NCBI RefSeq assembly: GCF_000737785.1
Contig: NZ_JPRO01000001.1
Coordinates: 682,001 to 746,000, forward strand
Source of the DNA: Chryseobacterium luteum
Lineage (GTDB): Bacteria; Bacteroidota; Bacteroidia; Flavobacteriales; Weeksellaceae
DNA length: 64,000 bases
Reading direction: 5' to 3'
In this document: one piece after another, positions 26,688 through 34,948 of the stretch
Layout of the letters: each line of letters opens with the position of its first letter
Numbering within the stretch: the stretch's first letter is position 1
The notes under the pieces: generated by a model
What the model saw: the letters and a program-made list of their open reading frames with translations, nothing else
Told to the model about the DNA's origin: nothing
Databases searched by the model: none
Position numbers and translations under genes: made by a program

Positions 26688-27279
26688 TGATCTTGGTATT
26701 TTTGAAAACAATATTGGTGGTATCTCCTGAAGCTTCCGTCATATTCACCTGCGAAACGGTAGACTGATTTTTAGGAAAATGCAGTTCGATCTGTTTGATA
26801 TATTTCAGCAGCTGAGCAGATTTCGGGGTGAATCTGGCCACATTGGAGTTCCCGTTTTTATAGTAGGAAACGGTAAATTCAGGGTCACTGAACATTTTCC
26901 CGTTCGAGCTACCCACGATCAGCTTATTGATCTTCTCAAATGTTTTACTTTTGGCATCAACAGATGATTTCTTCCCCTGATCGTTAATGAAGATTTTATT
27001 GTCTTTAAAAACAATGCTGTACTGGTAAGGTTTTGTATATTTCCAGCTCAGCATATTCGGAGTTTTCAATGACATTTTACCGTAGGTAACGATGTTTTTA
27101 TCCAGAAAATCCATTTTTTTGGTCTGGGTAAAATCGCTTTGCAGGGTTTTGATTTCCTGGGTTTCAGAAGATACTTTCGTCACAAATGCTTTGGCTTCAG
27201 CCCCTGACATTGCCGTCATCTGGGCAGAAATAAAGCCGGAAACTAATAAAAATGCTCCGAAAGCAATATTTTTAATCAT
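26653..27279 (-). CDS. LolA-like periplasmic lipid/lipoprotein carrier
   Basis: A 208-residue periplasmic protein with a signal peptide (cut after ISAQ) and a LolA-type sequence: QSDFTQTKKMDFLDK near residues 48-62, then GKMSLKTPNMLSWKYTKP, the hallmark start of the half-barrel. LolA shuttles lipoproteins across the periplasm; aryl polyene clusters carry dedicated LolA homologues thought to carry the pigment lipid. The copy here, inside the pigment operon, is therefore likely specialised. It overlaps the deacetylase gene by 8 nt and the LolB-like gene by 35 nt. Confidence 0.88.
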   Translation of the reverse strand: MIKNIAFGAFLLVSGFISAQMTAMSGAEAKAFVTKVSSETQEIKTLQSDFTQTKKMDFLDKNIVTYGKMSLKTPNMLSWKYTKPYQYSIVFKDNKIFINDQGKKSSVDAKSKTFEKINKLIVGSSNGKMFSDPEFTVSYYKNGNSNVARFTPKSAQLLKYIKQIELHFPKNQSTVSQVNMTEASGDTTNIVFKNTKINAAIAASEFSL

Positions 27280-28027
27280 TTTTCTTTGATTTTGTAATTG
27301 AATCGACCGTAAACGCCGAATATTTTTTATTCTTCAAAAATAACAATAAATCTGCCAATACATTGTAAGTCTTTTCAGAAGTATCGTGAAGCAGGATAAT
27401 GCTTCCTCTCTTCAGACCTTTTGTTATTCTTTTATAAATCTTGTTTTCATCGTCTGTCACCGTATCCAGGGAACGGACATTCCATCCGATGCTTTTTTTA
27501 TGAGTCTTTTTAATAGCTTTCGCGATACTCGGGTTTGTAACCCCGAAAGGAGGCCGATACAGATTTGTTTTGATATGGCCAACTTTTAATATTACTTCGT
27601 CACATTTTTCAATTTCCGCAGTCATTTTTGAAACAGATAAAAACCCGGTCTTGTTTGAGTGTGAAAAAGTATGATTTCCGATCGTATGACCTTCAGCAAT
27701 AATCCTCTGAAAGGTTTCGGGATACTTCTCAATCTGTTTTCCGATGCAGAAAAAGGTGGCTTTTACCTGATGTTCTTTAAGCAGATCCAAAAATTGAGGG
27801 GTAAATTCAGTCGGTCCGTCATCAAAAGTCAGTGCAACTTCGTTTATTTTCGTTCTTTTATGAGTAATGCTGTTGACAAAATATCCCAGTTGTATATCAA
27901 AGGATCCCCACACCACAACGAAACAAAAGGCCAGGAAACAAGCGATATAAACCCAGAAACTTCCATGGAATGCATAAATGAATGCATTGCAGAAAAGATA
28001 AAATAAAATAAATGGATAATGCTTCAT
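27272..28027 (-). CDS. Polysaccharide deacetylase family (NodB) protein
   Basis: A 251-residue carbohydrate esterase family 4 protein with two N-terminal hydrophobic helices (about 5-20 and 25-42) and a NodB domain outside the membrane. Motifs: TFDDGP (67-72) with the catalytic and metal Asp pair, the HxxxH metal motif in GNHTFSHS (His119 and His123), and YRPPFG (about 157-162). All key residues are present, so it should be a metal-dependent N- or O-deacetylase. Its substrate within a pigment cluster is unknown; the GT2 enzyme in the same operon may supply it. Confidence 0.88.
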   Translation of the reverse strand: MKHYPFILFYLFCNAFIYAFHGSFWVYIACFLAFCFVVVWGSFDIQLGYFVNSITHKRTKINEVALTFDDGPTEFTPQFLDLLKEHQVKATFFCIGKQIEKYPETFQRIIAEGHTIGNHTFSHSNKTGFLSVSKMTAEIEKCDEVILKVGHIKTNLYRPPFGVTNPSIAKAIKKTHKKSIGWNVRSLDTVTDDENKIYKRITKGLKRGSIILLHDTSEKTYNVLADLLLFLKNKKYSAFTVDSITKSKKND

Positions 28028-28099
28028 CTGCTGTTATTTTGAATTTTTACTTTTTTGGGTAGATAAGCAATTGGCAACATCTTTATTGACACTTCCGTC

Positions 28100-29161
28100 T
28101 TAAGCTCTTTCCAGGAGCATAAGACTATGATCGCTTCCTGCCAGATGATTATAAAGAAGAATATTTTTAATCTCGTTTTTTCTCTCTGAATTAATCATCA
28201 TAACGTCTGGAATCTGCTGATTTTTCAGGATATGACAAGCCATAAACGTTGAGAAACTGCTCGATGTATTAAATTCACCACTTAAATGTTTATAATACAG
28301 CAAAGCCGAATTTTGAAATGAATCCATTGCTTTCGTATAGTAAATATCAGATTTTGCATCCCCGCTGAACCCTAAAATTACAACATCAATATCTTCATTG
28401 TTCAAATTATTATTAGCGAGAAAATCTACCAGGAACATTTGCAATTCTTCCGGATTCACTCTGTTGCTGATCTGGATATTTTTAAGTTTAGCATAAGAAT
28501 GCTCAGTTTTATCTTTTCCCAAAACAAAGAAACCGGCTCCTTCGCCCCAGATCACTCCATCCGTCTCCGAATGTAAATAATCGGCAGGAAGATCCTCTTC
28601 TTTTTTAATGGTATTGTTAAGACAGTAAAGCTCCATGGTTCTGTTAGTCTGTTCATCGGCAGCCCCTACGAGAACATTTTTAGCTTCTCCGTCGTTGATC
28701 TGAAGCTGGGCATCCAGGAATGAAAATTCCAAAGATGAAGAGGTATTGACATACGTAAAATTGTACGCATGGCATTGAATTCCGAGCGCAATTTGCCCTG
28801 CAACGGTATTGTGAGTCGACTGAATAAAAAAGGTCGGAGTCAGAAATTCCTCGTTGTTATCGATCACGTTTTTCAGAAACTTTTCAGAATCCTGTGAACA
28901 TCCCATTCCGGTTCCTACAATAATAGCATCCGGTTTCTCTATTCCAGCTTCTTTTAAAGCATGGTGTGAAGCTACGGAACTCATTTTTACAGTCTTAGAC
29001 ATTCTCCTGATCATTGCAGGCGGAATAAATTCTTTATAATTAGGCTCTACAGCTTTTAAAATCTGAACAGACTGCTCAGGCGTAAGATCCTGTACGAAAT
29101 TCTCTTTTAAAGTGTCCTGTACGGAGATGCAGGATGCACTGTTGATGTATACTGCGCTCAT
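28100..29161 (-). CDS. Ketosynthase-like protein lacking the active Cys (chain-length-factor-like)
   Basis: A 353-residue thiolase-fold protein, clearly shorter than a full ketosynthase. Where the nucleophile should be it reads VNTSSSLEF (Ser near 141), and the His motifs are not recognisable. It begins inside the stop of the active ketosynthase gene (ATGA overlap). This arrangement is that of a KS/chain-length-factor pair: in the studied aryl polyene system ApeO and ApeC form such a heterodimer. It therefore probably shapes chain length without condensing. A decayed duplicate is the alternative, but the coupled translation argues for function. Confidence 0.82.
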   Translation of the reverse strand: MSAVYINSASCISVQDTLKENFVQDLTPEQSVQILKAVEPNYKEFIPPAMIRRMSKTVKMSSVASHHALKEAGIEKPDAIIVGTGMGCSQDSEKFLKNVIDNNEEFLTPTFFIQSTHNTVAGQIALGIQCHAYNFTYVNTSSSLEFSFLDAQLQINDGEAKNVLVGAADEQTNRTMELYCLNNTIKKEEDLPADYLHSETDGVIWGEGAGFFVLGKDKTEHSYAKLKNIQISNRVNPEELQMFLVDFLANNNLNNEDIDVVILGFSGDAKSDIYYTKAMDSFQNSALLYYKHLSGEFNTSSSFSTFMACHILKNQQIPDVMMINSERKNEIKNILLYNHLAGSDHSLMLLERA

Positions 29162-30357
29162 GATTTTGAGAAAATTAAGGTAGAACAGTTGCCGCCGAAC
29201 CCGAATGAATTGGAAAGAACATGGTTGATGCTTTTCTCCTTCAGCCCGGTAACCGGGGTTAAATCAAATTCTGCCATTTTCGTTTTGAAATTCAGGTTGG
29301 GGAAAATAACACTGTGCTGCATCGCCAGGATTGAAAATACAGCTTCAATTCCTGCCGCCGCCGCCAGGGTATGCCCTGTAAAAGCTTTGGTAGAACTGAA
29401 TTCAGGGACCTGCCCTTCACCGAAGATACGGATCATGGCAATTCCTTCCGACAAGTCGTTATTAGGAGTAGCTGTTCCGTGAACATTGATATAACCGATG
29501 TCTTCTTTTGCCAATCCTGATACTTTCAATGCTTTTTCCATGGCTAAAAAAGCACCCTGCCCGTTTTCTGAAGATGCCGTCTGGTGGTGGGCATCATTAG
29601 CATTCCCATAACCGGAAAGATAGGCCAGTACTTTCTTGTTTTCTTTTTTTACCACCTCATCAGATTCCAGAATGATAAATGCGGCTGCTTCTCCCAGATT
29701 CAGGCCTTTTCTGTCGTTATCGAAAGGAGTATTGTAGGAATCTGTAAGGATCATCAGTGTATTGAATCCGTTCAAAGTAAATTTTGAAAGGGAATCCGTT
29801 CCGCCAACGATTACACGGTCCAAAACGCCGTTTTTGATCAGTTTGGCCCCCATCATGATGGCATTGGCTGCTGAAGAGCAGGCTGTACTGATGGTGGAAA
29901 CCATACCTTTTAAGCCAAGATAGTCGGCGATGGCCAATGATGAGTTTCCTGCATCATGGGCATCGATGTATTTTTGTTTTTCAGGAAAGTCTTCGTAAGA
30001 GTAGAAATATTTTTCCGTGATATCCATTCCCGCTACGCTGGTAGAGGATATCAGGCCGGTTCTGTATTCGTTGATATCAGAAATTCCGGCAGATTCTACG
30101 GCTTCTTTTGCTGCAACCATCCCTAATAAAGATGTCCTTGTTACATTGTTGTCTTCAGGTAACTGAAGTTTCTGTACAAGTTCTTCATTAGACCATTTTA
30201 TCTCACCTGTTTTTATAGTTCCGGCATGGCGTGTTTCAAACATTTCAATGTCTGAAATTCCATGTTTTCCGGATTTTAACGAAATAAAATTTTCCTCCAC
30301 ATTGTTTCCAACGGAGGAAATGATGCCCATTCCTGTTATGGCAATTTTTCGGCTCAT
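29158..30357 (-). CDS. Beta-ketoacyl-ACP synthase (FabF type)
   Basis: A 399-residue elongating ketosynthase with an intact Cys160 (STACSSA), His293 (NVHGTATP) and Lys324/His329 (STKAFTGHT). Directly followed, with a 4-nt overlap, by the Cys-less ketosynthase-like gene, with which it probably forms a heterodimer. The upstream ACP gene is separated by repeat copy C. Likely the main polyene-extending enzyme by analogy with ApeO, though this assignment rests on gene order. Confidence 0.92.
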   Translation of the reverse strand: MSRKIAITGMGIISSVGNNVEENFISLKSGKHGISDIEMFETRHAGTIKTGEIKWSNEELVQKLQLPEDNNVTRTSLLGMVAAKEAVESAGISDINEYRTGLISSTSVAGMDITEKYFYSYEDFPEKQKYIDAHDAGNSSLAIADYLGLKGMVSTISTACSSAANAIMMGAKLIKNGVLDRVIVGGTDSLSKFTLNGFNTLMILTDSYNTPFDNDRKGLNLGEAAAFIILESDEVVKKENKKVLAYLSGYGNANDAHHQTASSENGQGAFLAMEKALKVSGLAKEDIGYINVHGTATPNNDLSEGIAMIRIFGEGQVPEFSSTKAFTGHTLAAAAGIEAVFSILAMQHSVIFPNLNFKTKMAEFDLTPVTGLKEKSINHVLSNSFGFGGNCSTLIFSKS

Positions 30358-30375
30358 TTTATTTTATAATGTAAT

Positions 30376-30430
30376 AATGTATCAATCTACCAGGGTGACA
30401 ATTATTGGCAAACTGGTAGATTGATACATT
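30376..30430. repeat. Palindromic intergenic repeat, copy C
   Basis: Perfect 18-nt inverted arms: AATGTATCAATCTACCAG at 30376-30393 and its complement at 30413-30430, with a 19-nt spacer. It lies between the ACP and ketosynthase genes of the minus-strand operon and shares words with copies A, B and D. Confidence 0.78.
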
Positions 30431-30445
30431 GCTAGATTGAATAAA

Positions 30446-30703
30446 TTATTTTGTTCTGTTTTCTTCAATGAACGTAGCCATTGTATCTATGGACTGGAAA
30501 ATTTCCTTTCCTTTTTTAGGATCGGCCAATTTGATTCCATAGTCTTTATCAAGAAGAACAATAAGCTCAAGAGCGTCGATAGAATCAAGACCCAATCCGC
30601 CTCCGAATAACGGGTCAGTATCTTTAATTTCTTCTACAGAAACGTCTTCAAGGTTTAGTACTTCAATAATTTTGTGCTTCAATTCTGTTTTTAAGTTTTC
30701 CAT
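30446..30703 (-). CDS. Acyl carrier protein (second)
   Basis: An 85-residue ACP with the attachment motif LGLDSIDALE (Ser in DSI, about residue 41) and an acidic helix after it. The ATG at 30703 is chosen; an in-frame start at 30769 would add 22 residues read from repeat copy D and unlike any ACP. It sits alone between repeat copies C and D. It differs from the ACP at 18343, so the locus has two carriers, perhaps one for the polyene and one for DarB (the DarC role). Confidence 0.92.
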   Translation of the reverse strand: MENLKTELKHKIIEVLNLEDVSVEEIKDTDPLFGGGLGLDSIDALELIVLLDKDYGIKLADPKKGKEIFQSIDTMATFIEENRTK

Positions 30704-30716
30704 AAGATAGATTAAA

Positions 30717-30823
30717 TAGTGTATCAATGTATTTAATGTACCAGTGTAACAATGTATGAGTGTATTCATTTTGATCTTTAGAATTGTTACATTGCTAGAC
30801 TATTATATTGCTACATTGTTATT
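30717..30823. repeat. Palindromic intergenic repeat, copy D
   Basis: Contains AATGTACCAGTGTAACAATG on the left and an inverted ATTGTTACATTGCTAG on the right. Arms are less perfect than in copies B and C. Together with copy C it brackets the ACP gene. Confidence 0.65.
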
Positions 30824-30834
30824 TTGTTTTTATT

Positions 30835-31374
30835 TTATAAGGTCAGCAAATATACAAAAGCTTTATAATTTTCCTGATAAAGTTCTGTCCAGCCGCAGAG
30901 AACTTTATCTGCTTTTCCGGACAGCAGGATCTGCTCTGCATAATTGTTTAAAAATTTCTCGTCAAATTCATCCAGTACGAAAAAAGCATTTTCCGTCTGC
31001 ATTTTATGTTTAATACTGATTTCACCTACACAGATGTTGGGCAGAGTATAGACAAATACAGCCGGACTGGGGAAATAATTTTCCTGTGAGTTGATACTTT
31101 CCTGGTATTTAAAATCCGTATCCAGACTTGATGATCTGTTGGCAAGAACCAATGCCGTTCTGCTGTGGTCTTCATCTTTTAAAATCATTTCAGCAGCGAG
31201 AAAAGCCAGTTTGCTCAGGTTATCCATCTTGTGAAATTTGGGATAATTGAGCTCTAAACTTTTATATGCTTCTTTTGCAAAGTCATGAAATGTCTCTGTC
31301 TGATTTTCAAAAACAGGGTTTCCGTTGACGGTTATTTTTGAATGTTCTATGGTACAGCTGTCAGTTTTTTTCAT
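30835..31374 (-). CDS. Half-length ketosynthase-like protein
   Basis: A 179-residue protein resembling the N-terminal half of a ketosynthase: [25 protein letters not shown], then a segment [17 protein letters not shown] where the nucleophile elbow would be. There is no catalytic Cys in the right place (TLPN replaces it) and no C-terminal half with the His motifs. The start at 31374 (MKKTD) is preferred over 31419, which would overlap the upstream gene. It stands 11 nt after an active ketosynthase and may be its non-catalytic partner. I know of no assigned function. Confidence 0.72.
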   Translation of the reverse strand: MKKTDSCTIEHSKITVNGNPVFENQTETFHDFAKEAYKSLELNYPKFHKMDNLSKLAFLAAEMILKDEDHSRTALVLANRSSSLDTDFKYQESINSQENYFPSPAVFVYTLPNICVGEISIKHKMQTENAFFVLDEFDEKFLNNYAEQILLSGKADKVLCGWTELYQENYKAFVYLLTL

Positions 31375-31385
31375 CACTTTTATTT

Positions 31386-32519
31386 TTAACATTTTTCCAA
31401 AACAACCGCAGCATTGCATCCGCCAAAGCCTGAAGCTGTTTTTAAAATATACTGAACCGTTGCGGGCTGGTTTTCTCTGATGATGTTTAAAGGCTGGGAA
31501 ACTCCTGTTTCTTCAAAGTTTTTAGAAGGAATAAGCATTCCGTGACGGGCACTTTCCATAGAAATAATACTTTCCAAAAGTCCTGATGCTCCGAGACAGT
31601 GTCCGTAATACCCTTTCATGCTGTTTAATGGAGCGTTTTGAAGTTCCATTCTGTTGAAGGCAATTGCTTCCATTTCATCATTGTACAAGGTGGCAGTTCC
31701 GTGTGCCGAAATAAAATGGATCTGTTCAGAGCTTACATTGGCTTCTGCCATTGCATTTCTGACGCTGGCATAGAGTCCGTCTCCCGTTCTGGACGGTCCG
31801 GAAATATGGTTGGCATCATTCACTGCAGAATCTCCCAGTATTTTAAACCTAAATTTTTCGTTTTCGCTCAATTCAGAAGTAATATACACAGCAGCAGCAG
31901 CCTCACCGATATTGATTCCGTTCCTGGTTTTGTCATAAGGCTTGCAAGGTTCCGTTCCGATAGCCTGAAAAGAATTGAATCCCGAGATGACAAATTCTGA
32001 AACCTCATCACCGGCAATTACGAAAGCGTTTTTATATTTTCCGGCCCGGATCATGTTTTTGGCAACAGCAATAGCCATTACTCCTGAAACACAGGCATTG
32101 GAAACCACGATTGGTTTTGTTTTAAACCCGAAATAATCTGCAATTTTCTGTGCTAATTTTGATAAATAGACTCCTTCCGGTAATTCAGCCTGATTTTTTA
32201 ATAAGCTGATATTGCCTTTGGTTGTAGATAGGATGAAAGCTGTGTCTTCCGAGATTTCATGCTTTTCAACCAATGGTTTAAGGCTTAGAAGAAACATTTT
32301 TTCCAGCCTTGTAAAATCCGGGCGGTCAAAATTGCTTCTAAATTCTTCTTCAAGTTTTTCCGTATCAATGACAGAAGCATAAAAAGCTTCCTGGTTTTCT
32401 ATCAATTTATGGAGTGCTACGCCTGATTTTCCTTCCAAGAGACCTTTCCAGTTGGAAGTTACATCAAATCCTAAAGGGGTGACGCAGTTATAGTCTGTAA
32501 TGTAAATTTCTTTCTTCAT
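31386..32519 (-). CDS. Beta-ketoacyl-ACP synthase
   Basis: A 377-residue ketosynthase with Cys143 (NACVSG), His273 (SAHGTATL) and Lys302/His307 (MKGYYGHC), so the catalytic set is complete although the protein is a little shorter than FabF. In the aryl polyene system a third ketosynthase (ApeR) makes early condensations; this gene is a candidate for such a role. It is coupled by TAATG to the thioesterase gene upstream, and followed by the half-length ketosynthase-like gene. Confidence 0.9.
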   Translation of the reverse strand: MKKEIYITDYNCVTPLGFDVTSNWKGLLEGKSGVALHKLIENQEAFYASVIDTEKLEEEFRSNFDRPDFTRLEKMFLLSLKPLVEKHEISEDTAFILSTTKGNISLLKNQAELPEGVYLSKLAQKIADYFGFKTKPIVVSNACVSGVMAIAVAKNMIRAGKYKNAFVIAGDEVSEFVISGFNSFQAIGTEPCKPYDKTRNGINIGEAAAAVYITSELSENEKFRFKILGDSAVNDANHISGPSRTGDGLYASVRNAMAEANVSSEQIHFISAHGTATLYNDEMEAIAFNRMELQNAPLNSMKGYYGHCLGASGLLESIISMESARHGMLIPSKNFEETGVSQPLNIIRENQPATVQYILKTASGFGGCNAAVVLEKC

Positions 32520-32944
32520 TATAATCCCATTTTATCTTTCCATGCCTGAAAAAACTCAGGATTATAAAGGCATAAGCTTCCGTTACTGTCTAAGAAAACC
32601 TGAATGGTTTCTCCGCGGCACACAAGTTTGTTGTCCTGGTTGAACAGCTCATAGGTATATATGAGTTTTGCGGAAACTGAATTCACGAAAGTGGTTACAA
32701 TGTTGAACGTTTCCCCATATTTTAAAGGAAGAAAATGCTCACAGGTACTTTTTACGATAGGGGTAACATAGCCTTCTCTCTGAATATCAAGATAGGTCAG
32801 GCCGTGCTCTCTTCCGAAAGCTTCTCTTCCATCTTCAAAATAGACGATATAATGTCCGTGCCAGACAATTCCCAGCGGATCTGTCTCGTTGAACCTTACT
32901 CTTACTTCTTCGGTACAGGTTAATGTGTTTTCTTTAGACTGCAT
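32519..32944 (-). CDS. 4HBT/YbgC-type acyl thioesterase
   Basis: A 141-residue HotDog thioesterase of the 4-hydroxybenzoyl-CoA thioesterase type. The active-site segment is NETDPLGIVWHGHYIVYFE, with the catalytic Asp in TDPLG (about residue 22). It would release acyl or aroyl chains from ACP or CoA, or proofread stalled chains. Its start overlaps the ABC permease stop by 11 nt and its stop overlaps the next ketosynthase start, so it is fully embedded in the operon. Confidence 0.88.
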   Translation of the reverse strand: MQSKENTLTCTEEVRVRFNETDPLGIVWHGHYIVYFEDGREAFGREHGLTYLDIQREGYVTPIVKSTCEHFLPLKYGETFNIVTTFVNSVSAKLIYTYELFNQDNKLVCRGETIQVFLDSNGSLCLYNPEFFQAWKDKMGL

Positions 32945-34202
32945 TTTGTTTTCTTTCGTAAAAAATAGAAATAGCTACCATGGCAATATAGAACGCAAAC
33001 AATAATGCGAGTTCTTTGGCAATTCCTGCGATACCGCTGTTTCTTAAAATAATATCATAATAAGCATTCAGTCCCCAGTTCATGGGGGAAAACTTGGCTA
33101 CGGTCTGCATGAATTCGGGCATTAAGAATACGGGAACCCATATTCCTCCGATAGCGGCCAAAACTACTACAGAGGTAGCTCCAAAAGGAGCAGACTGTTC
33201 CTGTGTATCTGCAATGGTTCCCAATAAAACTCCAAACCCAATTGCGGCCAAGCCCGAAAACAAGGTTACTACAATAAGCTGGAACATTTTTCCCGAAACA
33301 TCAAATGCCGGCAGATCCATATACGGGAAAAGATAAATCCCCACGGCTACCATCAGTAAGAACTGGATGATACAGATAATAAGGTAAGTGAATGTTTTTC
33401 CTAAAATATGGACAAAATAAGGGGTCGGACTGATCCTCGCTCTTACGCTTGTGCCCTGGCTTTTTTCTTTAACAAGATTGATAGACAAAGGAACTACAAT
33501 GAAAAAGATGGCAAAAAGGGTCCATGCAGGAACGTTATGCTGAACGGAGTTCGGCATAACATCCATCGCTCCTTTTTTCGGGGTGATCTCTTTGAAGCTG
33601 ATCAGGCTTTTGTTTTCATCGAGGTTTTCTTCTGTTCCCAGCTGATCCTGGAATGCTTTGTAGATTTTTTTATTTTCGATCTCGAAAACCATTTTATTCA
33701 CGGAATTCATGACCGAGTTTTTGAATCCGGCATTGGTGGCCGGGTCAAAATACAGATGAATTTCTTTCGCTTTAGGTGCTGTTTTTTTTACGGCAGCAGA
33801 ATTGCCCTCCAATCCAAACGAACTTACGATCGTCTGCACTTTGGAATCAATATTTAAATTTAAATCTTTCGTTAAATTTTCAGGAATGACGATGGCCATC
33901 TGGTAATCTCCGGAAAATACGGCTTCCTGGGCTGATTTTTCAGTGTAATTCGTCAGCAGCTGGAATGTTTTGCTGGTTTCCAGTTCCTGTTTTATATTTT
34001 TTGAAACTTCAGACTTGTCATTGTCAATGAAAATAATCGGGATCTTTGAACCTTCGAGGTTTTTGAAGGTAGAATCCTGAATTAAAGTAATCGTTACAAT
34101 TAAAAGTAACGGCATGACGAAAATAATGACAATTCCCCCTATATCTCTCTTCAGAAGAAGGATTTCTTTCACGAAGCTTCTCCACAGTTTATACAACAAC
34201 AT
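32934..34202 (-). CDS. ABC-2 type exporter permease
   Basis: A 422-residue permease with an N-terminal membrane helix (about 20-40), a large extracytoplasmic domain (about 45-225) and a cluster of five to six helices in the C-terminal half, the layout of ABC-2/YhfE-type exporters. It overlaps the ATPase gene by 14 nt and forms a two-gene exporter with it. In this cluster the likely cargo is the pigment or a lipid intermediate; drug export is the generic alternative. Confidence 0.88.
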   Translation of the reverse strand: MLLYKLWRSFVKEILLLKRDIGGIVIIFVMPLLLIVTITLIQDSTFKNLEGSKIPIIFIDNDKSEVSKNIKQELETSKTFQLLTNYTEKSAQEAVFSGDYQMAIVIPENLTKDLNLNIDSKVQTIVSSFGLEGNSAAVKKTAPKAKEIHLYFDPATNAGFKNSVMNSVNKMVFEIENKKIYKAFQDQLGTEENLDENKSLISFKEITPKKGAMDVMPNSVQHNVPAWTLFAIFFIVVPLSINLVKEKSQGTSVRARISPTPYFVHILGKTFTYLIICIIQFLLMVAVGIYLFPYMDLPAFDVSGKMFQLIVVTLFSGLAAIGFGVLLGTIADTQEQSAPFGATSVVVLAAIGGIWVPVFLMPEFMQTVAKFSPMNWGLNAYYDIILRNSGIAGIAKELALLFAFYIAMVAISIFYERKQNAV

Positions 34203-34947
34203 CTCTTAATTCTTTTCCTGTTAATGAAATGAAAACATCTTCCAAGTTTTCAGCGTTTGTGATCTGTGCCACAAGTTCTTCCGGTGTTCCTACTGCGTGG
34301 ATTCTTCCCCGGTCGATAATGGCGATCTTTGTACAGAACTCTTCCGCCTCGGAAAGGTGGTGGGAGGTGTAAATGATACACGTTCCGTTTTTATTAAGTT
34401 CCTGGAGGAAGTCGATGATTACTTTTTTGGACTGAACGTCAACTCCTACGGTCGGCTCATCCAGAAACAATACTTTCGGATTGTGAAGCGTTCCCGCGAT
34501 AAGGTTGCAGCGGCGTTTCATTCCTCCGGAGAATTGCTCTACTTTTTTGTCTGCAAACTTTGAAAGTCCCATAATCTCTAAAGACTGGTCGATCACTCTT
34601 TTAAGCTCTTTATGCTTTAAACCGTACAGGCTTCCGTAAAACATTAAGTTTTCTTTAGCGGTAAGGGTAGGATAGAGCGCATATTCCTGAGGGACAATTC
34701 CGATGATCTGTTTGATCCTGAAGCTGTCCTTCTGGGGCGACAATCCATTGATCGTAAATTGCCCTGAAGTCGGTTTGATTAATCCGGAAAGCATAGAGAT
34801 CAAAGTGGTTTTTCCGGCTCCGTTCGGACCAAGGATTCCATAGATCTCATTTTTCTCTATATTCAGCGAGATATCGTTGACAGAAAACTCTTCGGAGTTT
34901 TTGTACTTTTTATACAGATTTTTAATCTCAATCATATTCTCTGCCAT
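34189..34947 (-). CDS. ABC transporter ATP-binding protein
   Basis: A 252-residue ABC ATPase: Walker A GPNGAGKTT (40-48), signature FSGGMKRR, Walker B LFLDEP, and the switch His in TSHH. It belongs to the DrrA/CcmA-like exporter subfamily that partners with ABC-2 permeases, here the gene at 32934. It starts 1 nt after the BtrH-like gene. Confidence 0.92.
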   Translation of the reverse strand: MAENMIEIKNLYKKYKNSEEFSVNDISLNIEKNEIYGILGPNGAGKTTLISMLSGLIKPTSGQFTINGLSPQKDSFRIKQIIGIVPQEYALYPTLTAKENLMFYGSLYGLKHKELKRVIDQSLEIMGLSKFADKKVEQFSGGMKRRCNLIAGTLHNPKVLFLDEPTVGVDVQSKKVIIDFLQELNKNGTCIIYTSHHLSEAEEFCTKIAIIDRGRIHAVGTPEELVAQITNAENLEDVFISLTGKELRDVVV

Positions 34948-34948
34948 A

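Noticed and set aside
30704..30769. 22-residue N-terminal extension of the second ACP
   Set aside because: The added residues come from palindromic repeat D and do not resemble an ACP.
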